A stretch of DNA of 64,000 nucleotides from Zasmidium citrigriseum (GCA_002786025.1 NHNW01000011.1:744001-808000); one strand, 5' to 3'; positions 46,279 to 58,911 are shown, counted from the first letter of the stretch. Translations and numbers: made by a program. The notes: a model not told the origin generated them from the letters alone.

Positions 46279-47269
46279 TCCCCCCGACGCTAACCACCCT
46301 CTCCTATCACGACGATATCACGGTTCTCATGTACTCGTTTTCTGTTTGCAGTGGGAGGAACATCTGTCTCTTCCGCATACCCTTACCCTGCGAGACACAG
46401 ACAACGAAAGCGGGAAGTTTAGAATGTAGCGTGTTATTACAACAAATAGAGCCTTCACGCGATCCCTCTGCATCACTCTTCACCTCTATCACAAACAATC
46501 TTGCGATCGCCCTTCTCTGCCGGCACAACCGCCTTCAAGGATATCACAAGAGGCAGAAACCTCGCAAACACTCGTAAAACAGTCATCAATCTTTCTCAGC
46601 AGCCATTCTCCGCACATTGCGGAGCCGATGTAGTCTGCATAGACTTTTGCATGTGGCGTTCGCGCAGCAAAGTCAAAAGAATCTATGAGCTAGATGATCC
46701 TGAATGGTAGCTTTCGGCATGGAGCGTGCCTCGCCTGTGCTCTTGTCGTCAGGGCAGATATTGAGGAGCGTCTCTTTGTCAGGTCCATGGATTAGTGCTG
46801 AGAGGGCTGCGGGCGATATATTCGCATTGGGCAGGTAGGCGTCGTAGAGCTGGTCCGGACTCTTCGGGAGAAGTCGGCTTCATGTGATCGCTGGAAGTCT
46901 CCGTCCGCCTGTTTGGTACGATGGCTGATGCGTCCAAAGACCGCCTTGATTCGATCCTCTCCTTCGATACCAGCCCTGCTTGATACACGACGACGCAGAC
47001 GAGGCATCCCGCTCCGTATCCGTGGTAATCAGCAGCTCATCGCGGTTCCATCTCGATGACCTCATGAAGAGTAGCTTTGGGAAATTGTCGCTGCAAGTCA
47101 GCATTGGCCAATGGGCTTGTCTCCGAAAGTAAGATAACAGCATTCTTCACGATGTGATCGTCTGGTGATGATCGGCGCGAAAAATATTGCAAGGTTGGTG
47201 GTATATCAATTAAAGCAAGCTTCGTCGCTGAACGCCAACTTCGCCAAGTGCCTGCACTTGATCTCTTCA
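46279..47269. other. Convergent spacer, P450 / Zn2Cys6 regulator
   Basis: 991 bp between two convergent stop codons, long for a 3'-3' spacer in this window. Only short frames without domains are seen. Confidence 0.4.
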
Positions 47270-49052
47270 TCAGAACTCCATTGGAGTGTCTCCCATGATG
47301 CTACTCAAGTCTAGGATGGCCTCTTCTTCGGCGGCGATGAGTTCGGCTCTGCGGATTTGTCGTCTGTTGACTTGTTAGCGGAAACATAAACTTGATCTTG
47401 TCGATGTGGACTTACGATCTCCCAAGGTCAAAGTACGCGGAATCGTCACCTTTCAGCCATTCACTGAAAGATCTTCCAGCCCGAACGCCGATTCTGTTCT
47501 CCATGTATTCTATCTTTTGGATGACCCATGCGAGTTGAGTCGAGGTTTGATTGTACGGGTCAAGATGCCATGGTCGATCGAGTGTGATCAGTCGTCCGCC
47601 TTCCGGACTCGTGGTGATCTCAGCAAGAGATTCCAGCAGACAAGTCCCTGCTGTTGTGAGTGGGTTCAATAGTACTTGTGCGTGGCCCACGGAGCCAGGT
47701 GGTGGGGGTGCAGAGTCGTCGTTGCCCAGCACGTACGACGTGGCAGCGCAGATTTCGTTGGCCATGCGAGTTCGAATCGATCGGAAGTGATCTGGCTGAG
47801 GCATTGGCTGTTGAGGGTGTGCTAGGACGGGCCAAGATCGCCGCCACAGGGCTTCTTGGAGTCGGCTCAGGATGATCCTGAGTGTTCGCCACAAGTTCCA
47901 GTATCTGAATGCCTGTGGACTTCCGTACTCGTGTCTCATGCCTGCAAAAGCATGATTGCTGCTCAGGTCTGGCACACTTCGAAAGGAAAATGTGGAGTTA
48001 GAGGCAGTGTTCTCGGCCCATTTCTCAAGGTTGTATTCTAGGTCGTTCGCGATTGCCAGTAATTCGTCGTCTACCTTGTCTCGTATTCGGAAGGATTGTC
48101 GTATAAGGCAGAGACTGGATGCTATAAGCATGAGCTGATCGATCGGCAGATGGGCCTCATCCGGCTCGAGAAACTGGGACCATTCGACAATATAGGCAGG
48201 TACCGCAGTCTCGTTGAAAAGTGAGTTGACGATCTGCAAATAGGTTAGTGTGTTTACCTTCTCGAAAATCAAGACTACTCACCATATCTGATTGGACCTC
48301 TCTAAACAAGGCTGTGCCAGCTTTCGTGTTCAATTGGTCACGTCCCCGAAGCTGAAGGATTAAAGCGAGCCCTTGTACATGTTGCGACCAATTCTCCCTG
48401 GTCATGCTCGAATCCCATGTCAATCGCTCAAATGTCGAAAGCAGAAGGATGGCGATCAGAGTGTTATCTTCTCTCACTCGTTCAGGCTGTCGAAGAGCCA
48501 AATTTGTACGCTGGATCGCATCCACGTATCGTTTTCTCGCCAATTCGAGACCATGCGGATCTGCGCCTTGTCGCTGTGCCATCGCATCTAATGCACATGC
48601 CAAGACAGGCTGCAAAAGAAATTCGTCCATCTCCATGCCTTCCAGACATGACAGGTAGGCTGGAGTAACGATTTCGTCGAAGAAAAACGCGCGTGCACGG
48701 GTCTCTCTGTCTGGACTGGGTCTTTGAGGCGGTGATGGCCTTGTCGGTCCAGCACTTCCCTCGCCGGTAGTGCTTAAGCGTTTGGATACGCTCTTGCTCT
48801 CATCTCGGAACCTGCAAAGGATTAGTACTGATGTATCGAGAAGATCGTTGTCACATACATGAGCTCCGACACATCTCGGTAACCACCACATTCTTTCCCT
48901 AATCGTATGCAGCGACCACATGCTGGCAGTCCCTGATCGCAAGCCTTCTTCGATTTCCTGTTGAGATGTCAGTACTGCAGGATGAAACTCCACCAAACTC
49001 AAACGGACCTGCAATTCTCGCAGCCTGCAGAGGGTCTGCCAGTGTACACCAT
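47270..49052 (-). CDS. Zn2Cys6 transcription factor
   Basis: A 527-aa pathway-type regulator. Exons are 49052-49009, 48957-48859, 48811-48283, 48233-47416 and 47363-47270, with introns of 47-52 bp and all phases agreeing. The product starts MVYTGRPSAGCENCRKSKKA; the zinc cluster has Cys11, 14, 21, 28, 31 and 38 with exact C-x2-C-x6-C-x6-C-x2-C-x6-C spacing, divided by the first intron. The remainder is the fungal-specific regulatory region (DUF3468-like), with FFFDEIVTPAYLSCL and RENWSQHVQGLALILQLRG typical of that family. This N-terminal form is common among regulators beside metabolic clusters. Its neighbours, the P450 and the transposon-flanking oxygenase, are possible targets, which is inference. 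Confidence 0.93.
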
Positions 49053-50415
49053 GCTTCAGGATGCAGAGAAACGTTCGTGGTGGCAGTGGGGAGCTTCCTG
49101 CTGTGTTTGTTGCTGAAGTCTGCTCTGCTTTGGGGGGCGTCTCGACTGTCTTTTGACTTCTCTCATACTGCGGGCAGTCCGTTGGTGGTTGGTGTTATCT
49201 CATGGAGCATTCTGGCCAGAACGATACGAGTGTTGTATTTGAACAGCCACGCTGCTACAGGTGACCCAAGACCTACCTGGGAATTCACAGCGCTCTAGTA
49301 GCAGCTTATGACGGGTCGTTTGGATTTGACTGAGGAGGCTGAAGGAGAATCTGGTTCGCGTCGGACCGTCCGAGCCTGTTTGCGAGTGCGTAGCATAGCA
49401 CAGCGGCGATTTCGATCAAATTCAGTAGGCCGACCCATGGCCTCGACAATCCTTATCCCAGACCACGTTGCGCAGCCTGTCGATCCATCGGTCACCAGGA
49501 GAAGGCTAGGCACTCGAATTCGCCAATTGGCATGCATGCGGCTGAGCAGAGCCGCGCTCAGGTACGTCCAGTCGACAATGATTAGGAGAAATGATGTGAA
49601 TGAGGTTCGAAAAAAGACACAGCCATAGACATTGCCACGTCGAAGTCTATGCCGCATTAGGATGGAGTTGCGCCCAGCTGTGATTGGCTGCATGGCGCTG
49701 ACTTCTCCTACGACGCAACAAGAATTCGGCAGCCTGCTCTCGAAGCTGAAAAGCCGGTCCCAGGATCACGAAGCCAACCAACCCTAGAGTCAGTATACTC
49801 ACAACGAGCCCTACGCTAGATCCCGTTTGTACTGCGCTGTCGAGCATATCAGGCGGTATCGGAATCGGCAAGCTCGGAACCTCAGCGGAGGGTTTGCACG
49901 AATGCAGCTGCCCTATGAGGCTGGACCCGTTCTGTGGCTAGGGCTGTATCCACACATCGATGTCGATGAATAGGGCCCGTCGTTTAGACATTTGGGATGT
50001 TGGGCGTGAATCCTGCCATTATTCATTGTCGAGCCGTGTAAACACTGTCGATGTTGGAGGAGATGTTTCCACGCCGCAATCCAACAGGAAAGGGAGGAAG
50101 CGGAGGACAGATTCGGATCCGAATTGGGCTTCATCCAACGGGCTCTCGGACGAGTCGACGGACTTGCTGGAGATCAGAGTCTTGTGACCCTAAATCTGAA
50201 TCCGTGCGGCAGCCGTAGTGAAGAATTGGTGTTTTGTGAAGATGATGTGTGATGTCGAAGTTGTGGGAAGAGAGAACTTCGGCAAGCTCGGGCGGGAGCA
50301 ACCTTGCGCTAGCGGGCTTGGCTTCTCAGCGCACTCAGAACTTCAGCACTTTCTCCCGCTTGCTGTTGCTCTCCTCAGGTCACGACGACACCGACAACAC
50401 CACCCATCCGCCAAC
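49053..50415. promoter_or_regulatory. Divergent region, Zn2Cys6 regulator / RPL3
   Basis: 1,363 bp between divergent starts. The right end is the RPL3 promoter and leader. The middle contains a possible membrane-protein ORF on the minus strand, listed separately. Confidence 0.4.
49647..49847 (-). CDS. Possible small membrane protein (weak)
   Basis: A minus-strand frame with one very clear membrane segment (SSVGLVVSILTLGLVGFVIL) followed by a basic, Arg-rich stretch (LLRRRRSQRH). From the ATG at 49847 it would be 66 aa. The open frame continues about 20 codons further upstream and could be joined to other exons; a second hydrophobic, protein-like frame lies downstream at 49,295-49,690 (SFLLIIVDWTYLSAALLS). 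I could not find introns that join them well, and no family is recognised. Confidence 0.25.
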   Translation of the reverse strand: MLDSAVQTGSSVGLVVSILTLGLVGFVILGPAFQLREQAAEFLLRRRRSQRHAANHSWAQLHPNAA

Positions 50416-51780
50416 ATGTCGCACCGGAAGTTCGAGGCCCCTCGCCATGGCTCGCTGGCTTTCTTGCCACGCAAGCGCGCCTCCCGTCACCGTGGAAAGG
50501 TCAAGAGGTACAATCAATATTCGATGCCGCCTTCATCAAATTTGCACATGGACATTGGCTGACTGCAGGATCCTGCGCGCAGCTTTCCCAAGGACGACCC
50601 CAAGCAGAAATGCCACCTGACTGCCGCCATGGGCTACAAGGCCGGCATGACCACCATCGTCCGCGACCTCGACCGTCCCGGTGCGAAGCTGCACAAGAAG
50701 GAGATCGTCGAGGCCGTCACGGTCGTCGAAACTCCTCCGGTACGAGACTTGGCGCCAATACCATTCATGGCATGCGCTGATCCGTACATTTACACAGATG
50801 ATGGTTGTTGGCCTGGTTGGCTACATCGAGACCCCCCGCGGCCTGCGCTCGTTGACTACTGTCTGGGCTGAGCATCTCTCCGACGAGGTCAAGCGCCGAT
50901 TCTACAAGAACTGGTACAAGAGCAAGAAGAAGGCCTTCACCAAGTACGCCAAGAAGCACGCTGAGGAGGGCGGCAAGAACATCACCCGTGACCTCGAGCG
51001 CATCAAGAAGTACTGCACCGTCGTGCGCGTGCTCGCCCACACCCAGATCAGCAAGACCCCTCTCAAGCAGAAGAAGGCCCACCTCATGGAGATCCAGGTC
51101 AACGGTGGCTCCATCGCTGACAAGGTCGACTTCGGCCACGGCCTCTTCGAGAAGCCAGTCGAGATCGACACCATCTTCGAGCAGGATGAGATGATCGACT
51201 GCATCGCCGTCACCAAGGGTCACGGTTTCCAGGGTGTCACCAGCCGATGGGGCACCAAGAAGCTTCCGCGTAAGACACACAAGGGTCTCCGCAAGGTCGC
51301 TTGTATCGGTGCATGGCATCCATCCCACGTCCAGTGGACCGTCGCCCGTGCCGGTCAGATGGGTTACCACCACCGTACCTCGGTCAACCACAAGGTCTAC
51401 CGCATTGGCAAGGGCAACGACGAGCGCAACGCCACCACCGACTTCGACCACAGCAACAAGACCATCACTCCGTAAGTTTTGACATTGTGTTCTCAATCAC
51501 GTGCTCTACTAACATGACATGCAGTATGGGTGGTTTCGTCCGCTACGGTGAGGTCAAGAACGACTTCGTCCTCCTCAAGGGCTCTGTGCCAGGTGTCAAG
51601 AAGCGAGTCATGACCCTGCGCAAGTCCATGTTCGTCCACACTTCCCGCCGCGCCCTCGAGAAGGTCGAGCTCAAATGGATCGACACCTCCAGCAAGTTCG
51701 GTCACGGTGCCTACCAGACTCCTTCCGAGAAGAAGCAGTTTGTCGGTACTCTCAAGAAGGACCTCATCACCTCTTCGTAA
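50416..51780 (+). CDS. RPL3: 60S ribosomal protein uL3 (L3)
   Basis: A 392-aa core protein of the large ribosomal subunit, near the peptidyl transferase centre. Exons are 50416-50507, 50583-50739, 50798-51471 and 51525-51780, with introns of 75, 58 and 53 bp. It begins [20 protein letters not shown]; landmarks are [33 protein letters not shown], the W-finger/His loop [20 protein letters not shown] with the His usually methylated in yeast nearby, and [19 protein letters not shown]. The last intron has a perfect TACTAAC branch site. Codon use is strongly biased to C-ending codons, as expected for a highly expressed gene. Confidence 0.98.
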
Positions 51781-52108
51781 AATTCTAGCGTTTTGGGCGA
51801 GGGTGATGACGGCGTTGACAGGCCTGTAAAAGAGTGAAAAGGATTCGCTCAACGGGTTTCCATGGCATGCACGGGTAGTTAGTTCAAAGATACCAGGAAC
51901 TTCCACCTTACGATTCGGTTTCAGCTTCAAATGAACATTTCTCCACGCAACGGCTCGCTGTGTTTCTTGTCAGCTTTGAATTGTGGGAAGGCTCGGTGTG
52001 ATGCACTGAATTGATTTATTTTGCTATGGATGGTTATTCATCGTGTCGTAAAGCCTTCGTTCGAGGCTCTCATTTCGTGATCATGCCTCTTCAACGACTC
52101 TTATTTGT
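51781..52108. other. Convergent spacer, RPL3 / NCR1
   Basis: 328 bp for two 3' UTRs between convergent stops. No coding signal. Confidence 0.5.
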
Positions 52109-55100
52109 TCAATAGTCATCGCTGTCATACTCATCATCGGGCAGCAGAGCTCTGTACCGGCGACTGGCCAAGTCCTGCTCAAGCCCTCCATCGGATTCAG
52201 GATCAACATAGCCTAGCATCGAACGTCAGTAATGGACACTTGATTCTCAAGAACTTTGAAATATGACATACCTCGTCCACCAAACAAGCTCAAAGCCACA
52301 GGCAAAAAGACCAGCGCATGCAGCGCCGCCCACAAGACCAAAGCCAACCAAACACGGAAGTAATAGATTTCGAAAATCTTACTCCGAGTGAAAGCCAGCA
52401 CGATCACACCCAGAAGCTTGGTGATGGTGATGCCACTGAAGACACTCCCGCCGACATTGACAAGAGCCGCCCAAGCACGGGCTTCCTTGCCGCGGAACTT
52501 GGACTGTGCGCGCTCGAGGATCGAGGCAGAAGGGATGGTGAAGGCGCGGGCGATGTGGGCGCAAAACTCAACGCCGATGCCGACGCAGATGATGATGTTG
52601 ACGAGGGAGACGGCGTTGAGGGAGACGCCGGCGAGGGCCATGGTGCCGACGATGTCGACGACGGTCATGATGACTGTGACTGTAACGACGATTCCGGTCA
52701 TGAGGGAGCCGAGGAGGATGCTGGAGATGACGAGGATGAAGGCCAGGGCGGCGCCGACGAGGGCGGTGGAGAGTTTGACGATAGTGGCGTATTGGTCGAA
52801 GAAGACGTAGAATTTGCTGTAGGGGAAGACTTCGATGTCGTGGCGCTCACTGATGTCGTTGGCGATGCGGCGGGCAGCGGCGTAGGCGTTGATGAAGTCG
52901 TCCTGGGTCTTCAGGGGCGTGTGGGCGGTCCTGAAGTGGCTTGCTGGGATGGTGAGCTGTTTCTCGTCGACCACGACAGCATCGCCATATGCTGCAGCAC
53001 CACCGACGGGACACTCCTGTCCTGTAGGTGCATCCAACCAGCGTTCAGCGTATGCCACGAACTCCTTGCCTTGCGGCATACCATAGAGAGTGTTGTTCCA
53101 AGGAGGGTTGCGATCTTCGAAGCAAGCCTTGGAACCATCTACACAGCACTGATCAAGCTCAGGATTCAGCCACTGGAAGAAGTCGTCGATCCAGCTGGCC
53201 GTGGCATCCGAGATGTAGCTCACTTCTGGCCTCTTGCGCTCCTGCTCAAGGATGTTGGCCAATGAATACTCCTTGCAAGTCGTGAAGCGAGCGCAGAGAT
53301 CCTGCTGGTGGACTCGGTCGGTCACGTTGAGATTCTTGGTCACAAAGTAGACTGGTGCTCCTTGGTCAAAGTAGTCATCCAGATCGTTGAAGTAGTTGAT
53401 CAAGTAGCTGTCCGATGGGATTGCAATGCGTTGGTCCAAACCAAGAGGCACTTCTGGAAGAAGGCCAACGCCAGCTGCGAAGAAGCCCAGGAAGACCGTG
53501 ATGATGGCGACTCTTGTCTTGTTCCCGAGGATCGCAGGAGCGTAGTACTTGCGAATGAACCTCGAAAGCCAGCCTTCTTCGTCAACACCACTGAAAGGTG
53601 CTCCACCATAGCCGTTTGGCAAGTGGTGAACAGAGTGGGAGCGATTGATCTTGATGCAGGGAACGCAGTCCACTCTTCCGTCCTCAACACGCTGTTGATT
53701 GAGCGCCAGAACAGAGATGAACATCGTAACTTGCAGCAAGGCATTGATGAACACCGCTCCCGCCGCGTAAGCTGCGAAGTTTCTGACAGCCGGCATGCCC
53801 ACTGCAGCTCCTAGAGCGAATGCGACAGTCTCTGTCGATGCAGAGAGCAAGATTGAAGGGCCCATACGGCCAAGTGCTCGAGCAACACGGTCGGCCACTG
53901 ATTCGTCTGCGTGGCTAATATTGACACGCTCGAATTCGTGGACGATCAGGAAGATATTGTCGACACCAACTGCCAGGACCAAGAATGGGATGACCTCAGC
54001 GATGATGAGGGTTGCCTTCACTCCAACAGCAGCGAAAAGTCCAACCGAGGCAGCAACAGACATGAGGACAATGAGGATGCCGACAATGCCCAGCATGAAC
54101 TTGCTCTGCACAAGTGCGCCAAGAGGATTTCTGAGGATTGTGCCGAGCGTGACGGTTGTGCTGCCGAGTGCCAGCGAAGCGTAAATGAACATAACGACGT
54201 AGCTGACGACAACAATCTTCGCATCGGTGTTGGTGTTCTTGTTCAGCTCCTCTTCCAGACTGATCTCAGTGCTGAAGCTCATTCGCAAGCCACGCTCAGC
54301 CGCTTCTCCTTGGATGTCTTTAAGGAGACGCTTTGCGCTCTCTTCCCATTCTTCAGCTTTCTCTAGGCGTTCATCGCCTGGGTTGAAGTTGGTGACGACC
54401 CAAGTTGTGACCAGCGCCGTAGCGTCGGTAGCTGGTTGAGAGCTGCGATTGTAGCCACCCAACAAGCGTTCTACTGGAAGCGGAAGCTGGAACTCTGGAA
54501 GACATTCCGTGTCGCCTGGAGACTCTGCGCATTTGTTGATTTGATCGTTCCAGCCGTTCGGATCCAAGCCACTTGACGTGAAGTATCCTGATACGGACTG
54601 TACCACGCAAGCGTCTCCAGTAGGATTGTAACAAACATCCTTAAGCGTGTAGCCACTGCCAAGGCTCTTCTGTACTCGGATTCTTCGCTCGACATCCAAC
54701 CACCAGGCAAGTGTGTTGTAGCTCAGCACCGGTGCGGGTCCAGCGTCAGTCGTATCGTTGACCAGGAAGGCCTGCTCTGTGCGGAAGAATGGTCCAAAGT
54801 TCGAATCGAAGAAGGCCTTCTCGGTCGCCGCAGTAGAATCCGGTGCAACCCAGAGCTTCTCAGGCTCTGTCTCGACGGCGAAACGCAACCAGCCGAGACT
54901 CAAAAGTCCGACAATCACAACCGATGTGGTGATCGTGATGGCGGGGAACTTGGAGCAGATACGGCCCAGGTTGCTGAATAAACGATCGCAATATGTGTTG
55001 ACAATGTAGGGCTTCGTTGGCCGATCCATGACAGCAGCATTGTGCACAATGTCGCCTTCGTCCTCGTCATCGCTGGGGGACGCATCTTGCAGCAGCTGAA

Positions 55101-56010
55101 GGCGTTCATTCTTACTCCTTCGCCTCTTCGCCGCTGCCGCATGGCCAGACACCGCCAGAACGAGGAGCGTAATGAACACTGAGTAGATAATGACGACGGC
55201 AAAACTGAGGCACGGCAATAGTCCCACAGTGCACTCCTCGACTTCCGTCACAGCTGGTAGCTCTGGGCAGGCACCTTCGCAGTCGACACAAGAACAGCGG
55301 TAGTTCTTATCAGTTGTATTGCAAGGTATCGCCTCATCCAAGATCGGTTTCATATCCTCAAACAGGTCGTCCGGCCGTGGGAAGTTGATCTGGAACGGGC
55401 TTCCAACCAGTGGCTTCTTGTCACCCAGGAACTTCAAGAATTGTGTATAGTTCTTCGCTCCTCCTCCTAGCAGGTCCATCGCCTTGCCACCTGTTGCTCC
55501 CAACTTGACATCTTTGCAGCTGTTGTAGAAGCCACCGCCGTAGCCATCGCTAATAAGCTGGTCCAACTCCGTCACCAGGAACTTGTCGCCCTTCGGCACT
55601 GTGTCTGTTACGTTCACGAACAGCGATTGATCCGGCGAGCACGTAAACGTGCAGAACAGATCGTAGAAGTTCTTCTTGCAAGCCGGACACGAAGATATGA
55701 GGCCGTTCGCCGAGCCCAAGTTCGATTTCAAGGCGTCCAGTTGGTCTGCATCACAGCAGACTTTGCTCTCTGCCCACTCCTCGCCACAAAGAGCTACCAA
55801 GTCTTTCCGCAGCTCAGGCTCTGGCTCCTCTGCAAGTCCATTGTCCGGGCAGGGGAGTTGTGATCCAAACAGGCTCTGCTTGCCACACTGCCCTCGTATG
55901 GCGCATCTCCCAGCTTCATGTTTCTTCGTCAAATCTGGCTCTTTCGCAGCATTCGCCAGTGATGAGGCACTTGCTAGGGACAGCCATAATGCTGTGTTCT
56001 TCCACCCCAT
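52109..56010 (-). CDS. NCR1: Niemann-Pick C1-type sterol transporter
   Basis: A 1,280-aa vacuolar/late-endosomal membrane protein that integrates sterols into the membrane. Exons are 56010-52272 and 52212-52109 with a 59-bp intron. The ATG chosen is MGWKNTALWLSLASASSLANA, a signal peptide; the open frame continues upstream only from a GTG. The Cys-rich N-terminal sterol-binding domain (GRCAIRGQCGKQSLFGSQLPC; FCTFTCSPDQS) is followed by a first helix, a luminal domain, the sterol-sensing five-helix block (ITTSVVIVGLLSLGW..; LVLAVGVDNIFLIVHEFERV), a second Cys-containing luminal domain and the last helices. Length equals human NPC1 within a few residues. The short second exon adds the cytosolic tail, with YRAL, a YxxPhi-type sorting signal, and an acidic end DDEYDSDDY. 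Confidence 0.97.
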
Positions 56011-56655
56011 CGCCACCTCTACGGTCGGTTGACGACCGCTGTGCCTGCTATCACGCGACCGAGGTGATGGATATACGCCAGCAGTATTGAGATGGAGAAG
56101 GAAATGGTATTGTTTTCGACGTGTATGAAGGTCGTACGGCGGTTCGATGGATTGCTAGTGGAGTGACACGATGTCAACAGACAGACAGAAGCTGCCTGGA
56201 GCTCGATGGAAGATGGTCCGAGTCAGCGGCTCATGTGCCTGCCGCCGATGATCTCACTTCACTTCGCGGCGGCTGTACCCGACGACACTGCCGGCATGCT
56301 CTTAGCCAGGAACAGGACAAGACCGAAAGCATGATACATGATACCAGGTGCATTTCCTCAGACACTTCATTTCATTCTCTAGCAAGACTGTTTTGACATC
56401 CACTTGCCGCTTCGCTTCGCGCTTTTGTTCCTCCGCCAGCGCCCATTATAATTTACATCGGAACTAAACTACTCGCTTGCCCGCTAGAATGCCACAGGCT
56501 GGTATATCACATATCACCCGCAATAAGCAATGCCACATGCTCCTCGCAGCGCCTTAAAAGTCACACTCTCCGTCTTCAGGAGGTTCTCTACGCAAGGAAA
56601 TGTCTCCGTCATCAGCCACTCAGGCCAGTCGAATGCCGGCCTCTTGAGCGGTTCT
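56011..56655. promoter_or_regulatory. Promoter region of NCR1
   Basis: 645 bp between the NCR1 start and the stop of the DUF2433 gene on the same strand. No gene is seen; the part near 56,400-56,655 is the 3' UTR of the DUF2433 gene. Confidence 0.4.
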
Positions 56656-58911
56656 CTAAGAGTCGCCACCAGCCGGTGCTGCTGGGGCGCCCTCAGTGCG
56701 TCCGCCGCGGTCGCCGCGACCTCCACGTCCACGGCCGCCACGATCGCCTCTGGAGAAGCCTCCGCGACCACGACCGCGACCACCACGTCCGGACTCGCTG
56801 TCGCTGCCAGTCGTGGCTCCGCCAGCGGACTGATATCCACCTCTGCCCTCTGGGCCACCTCTCTGGTTGTTTCCACCGCGGCCACTGCCCCAGTTTCCAG
56901 CACCGCCAAATCCGCCGCGAGGGTTGGCCCGGAAGACGTTGAACCGCACACCCTTGTACTTCTCGGATCCGTCTTTGCTAGGGCCATGCTTCAATACCTC
57001 TTGCATGACCTCTGGTGTGGCGAAGTGGACAGACCATCGTCCTGCACCCGCCTTCTCAACTCGCTGAATCTTCTCAGCGTCTTCAGAGCTGAACAGCTGT
57101 TCCTTGACCTCTTCTTGGGTGTTCAAGGGTGCGTTCATGATGAAGATGCCTTTTGAGGGCTCCTGTTGTTGTGGCGAATGGACATTGCCCTGCTTCTCCT
57201 GGACTGGCGTGTCAGGCTTCGGCGTCTCTGCGGTAGAGGTTCCGTTGGTCTGTGGAGCGTCCTTTGGTGCGGTCGTCGTACCATTCGTGGTGAGCGTCGA
57301 TTGTGGAGTTGCAGGCTTAGGCGCCATCGATCCAGCTGCAGATGACGGTTGGCCTGGCTTCTGCTGAGCAGGTACTGCTGGGCCACGTTGTGGTGGCGCC
57401 ATGTTTCCTGGCTGCTGAGGAGCACCCTGCTGTGGGGGACGAGCCTGCTGCTGAGCCATTGGAGGTGGCTGTTGTCCAGGAGTGGGCAAGTTGCCACCAG
57501 TCGGACCCATTGTCGCATTTGCAGGGGCAGGAGGGACGCCTTGTGGTCTCTGCTGATTCTTGCTTGAACGGTGGGAGAAGTTGAATCCCTGAGCCCGCAT
57601 CTCGGTGCCGATGCGTCCCTGGTCGATGTCGAGGACCAACCATCCGAATGCTGCGTCCGCCAGATTGAAGTTCCACATGTTCTTGAATGCAGATTCGTCC
57701 ACATTGCCGGCCATTGGACCACCGCCGAATGGATTGCCTCCGCTCGCGACTGCTGGCATCTTCGACACCAGTTCGAGCGCGAACTGCAGCAGCTTGTTCT
57801 GGGCCTCGTTTTCCGCCACAGCAGGCTCCACCTCGTGCTTCACAGTTTCCCAGACATCGGTAAAGGATGCCTTGGATGCCGAGAGCTTGCCACGATAGTG
57901 GTCGAGAGACGGATTGACGGAGAACTCGTTGTATGAGCTACCATACCGGAAGTGAAGACCTGCCGATATCGAGAAGTCTGCCTTGAGCGTGACGGACAGT
58001 TGGTTGAGCAGGCCTTCGCGAGCTGGCGATGCGTGGGTGACGAGTACTCGAGTCTCGGTCGGATCGTAGACGCGGTTGGCAGTGTCTATGAGCTCTCCCA
58101 TTTGCAGAAGAGTGGTCCACATGGTGCCCTGGCCGCCGGCAATGGTCGTCCGACCTTCGCCGTTATCAAACAGCTTGTGCATGACCACGGCACCACCGAG
58201 GCCGAGTAGACGCAGCTTGACACCGCCGACATCGAGTAACCGCGAGTGCGACTCGTCAATGACGTGCAGGTTGTCAATCTTGTATTCTTGTGACCGCAGC
58301 TTCTCCAGGACCGAAACGTCCTCGCAAGCACCCCACACTGTGAAGACTGGGACCTCAAGCCGGTAGGTCTTGTTGAGGAACTGTGGGAGTTCGGAGAGAG
58401 GAAGGTTCTCTCGCTGGAAACGCTCCTTGATGGATGCCTGCTGTCCGCTTCGCGCAATGTCGGCCTTGACTGGTTCGGGGAGCAGTGGCGAGTATTGAGC
58501 TACGTGCTTGAGAGTCCTACATCGTATGTCAGTCCTGTACTTGCGTCACCCGTCACCATGCCATCTCTTACTTCTCTGCGATGCGCTCGAGGGATGTGTT
58601 GTCGTAGAAACCAAAATCGCCGGTGTGGATGATGTAGTCGGCTTTGGCGCTGCGTGCGAGCTCGTTGAGTTGACGGAGGTTGCCTTGCGGATGTCAGTGA
58701 TGTTCCTCTGCTAGCTCCATCTCGTTCTATGGTGCATCTCACCTCTCACGTCGGCGATGCAGAGGACGCGGGCGTGGCCGACTTGTTGCACGCGACCTTG
58801 GTTGGGTTCGAGGGGACGAGCACCGGGCACTGGGCCGCTAGGCTGGGGTGCGGCACCATTGGGGAGGTAGGCTTGCGAGTAGGCGCGCGGCTGCGAAGGT
58901 GGTTGCTGCAT
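56656..58911 (-). CDS. DUF2433 phosphoesterase-like protein with RGG tail
   Basis: A 713-aa protein with exons 58911-58743, 58683-58572 and 58516-56656 (introns of 59 and 55 bp). After a Pro/Gln-rich start (MQQPPSQPRAYSQAYLPNG) comes a calcineurin-like metallophosphoesterase-type fold: ARVLCIADVRGNLRQLNELA with D-x-R-G in place of D-x-H-G, then ADYIIHTGDFGFYD, FTVWGACED, RLLGLGGAVV and RVLVTHASPAREGLL. The middle is Pro/Gln/Gly-rich and low-complexity, and the last ~90 residues are an RGG/RGRGG array, an RNA-binding feature and arginine-methylation target. The family is conserved in fungi and uncharacterised; a role at RNA is inferred from the tail. An ATG at 58974, in frame, would add 21 residues. 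Confidence 0.9.

Noticed and set aside
52318..53265. 315-codon Asp/Glu/Gly-rich plus-strand frame within NCR1
   Set aside because: Antisense shadow of the NPC1 membrane helices; the minus-strand protein is unambiguous.
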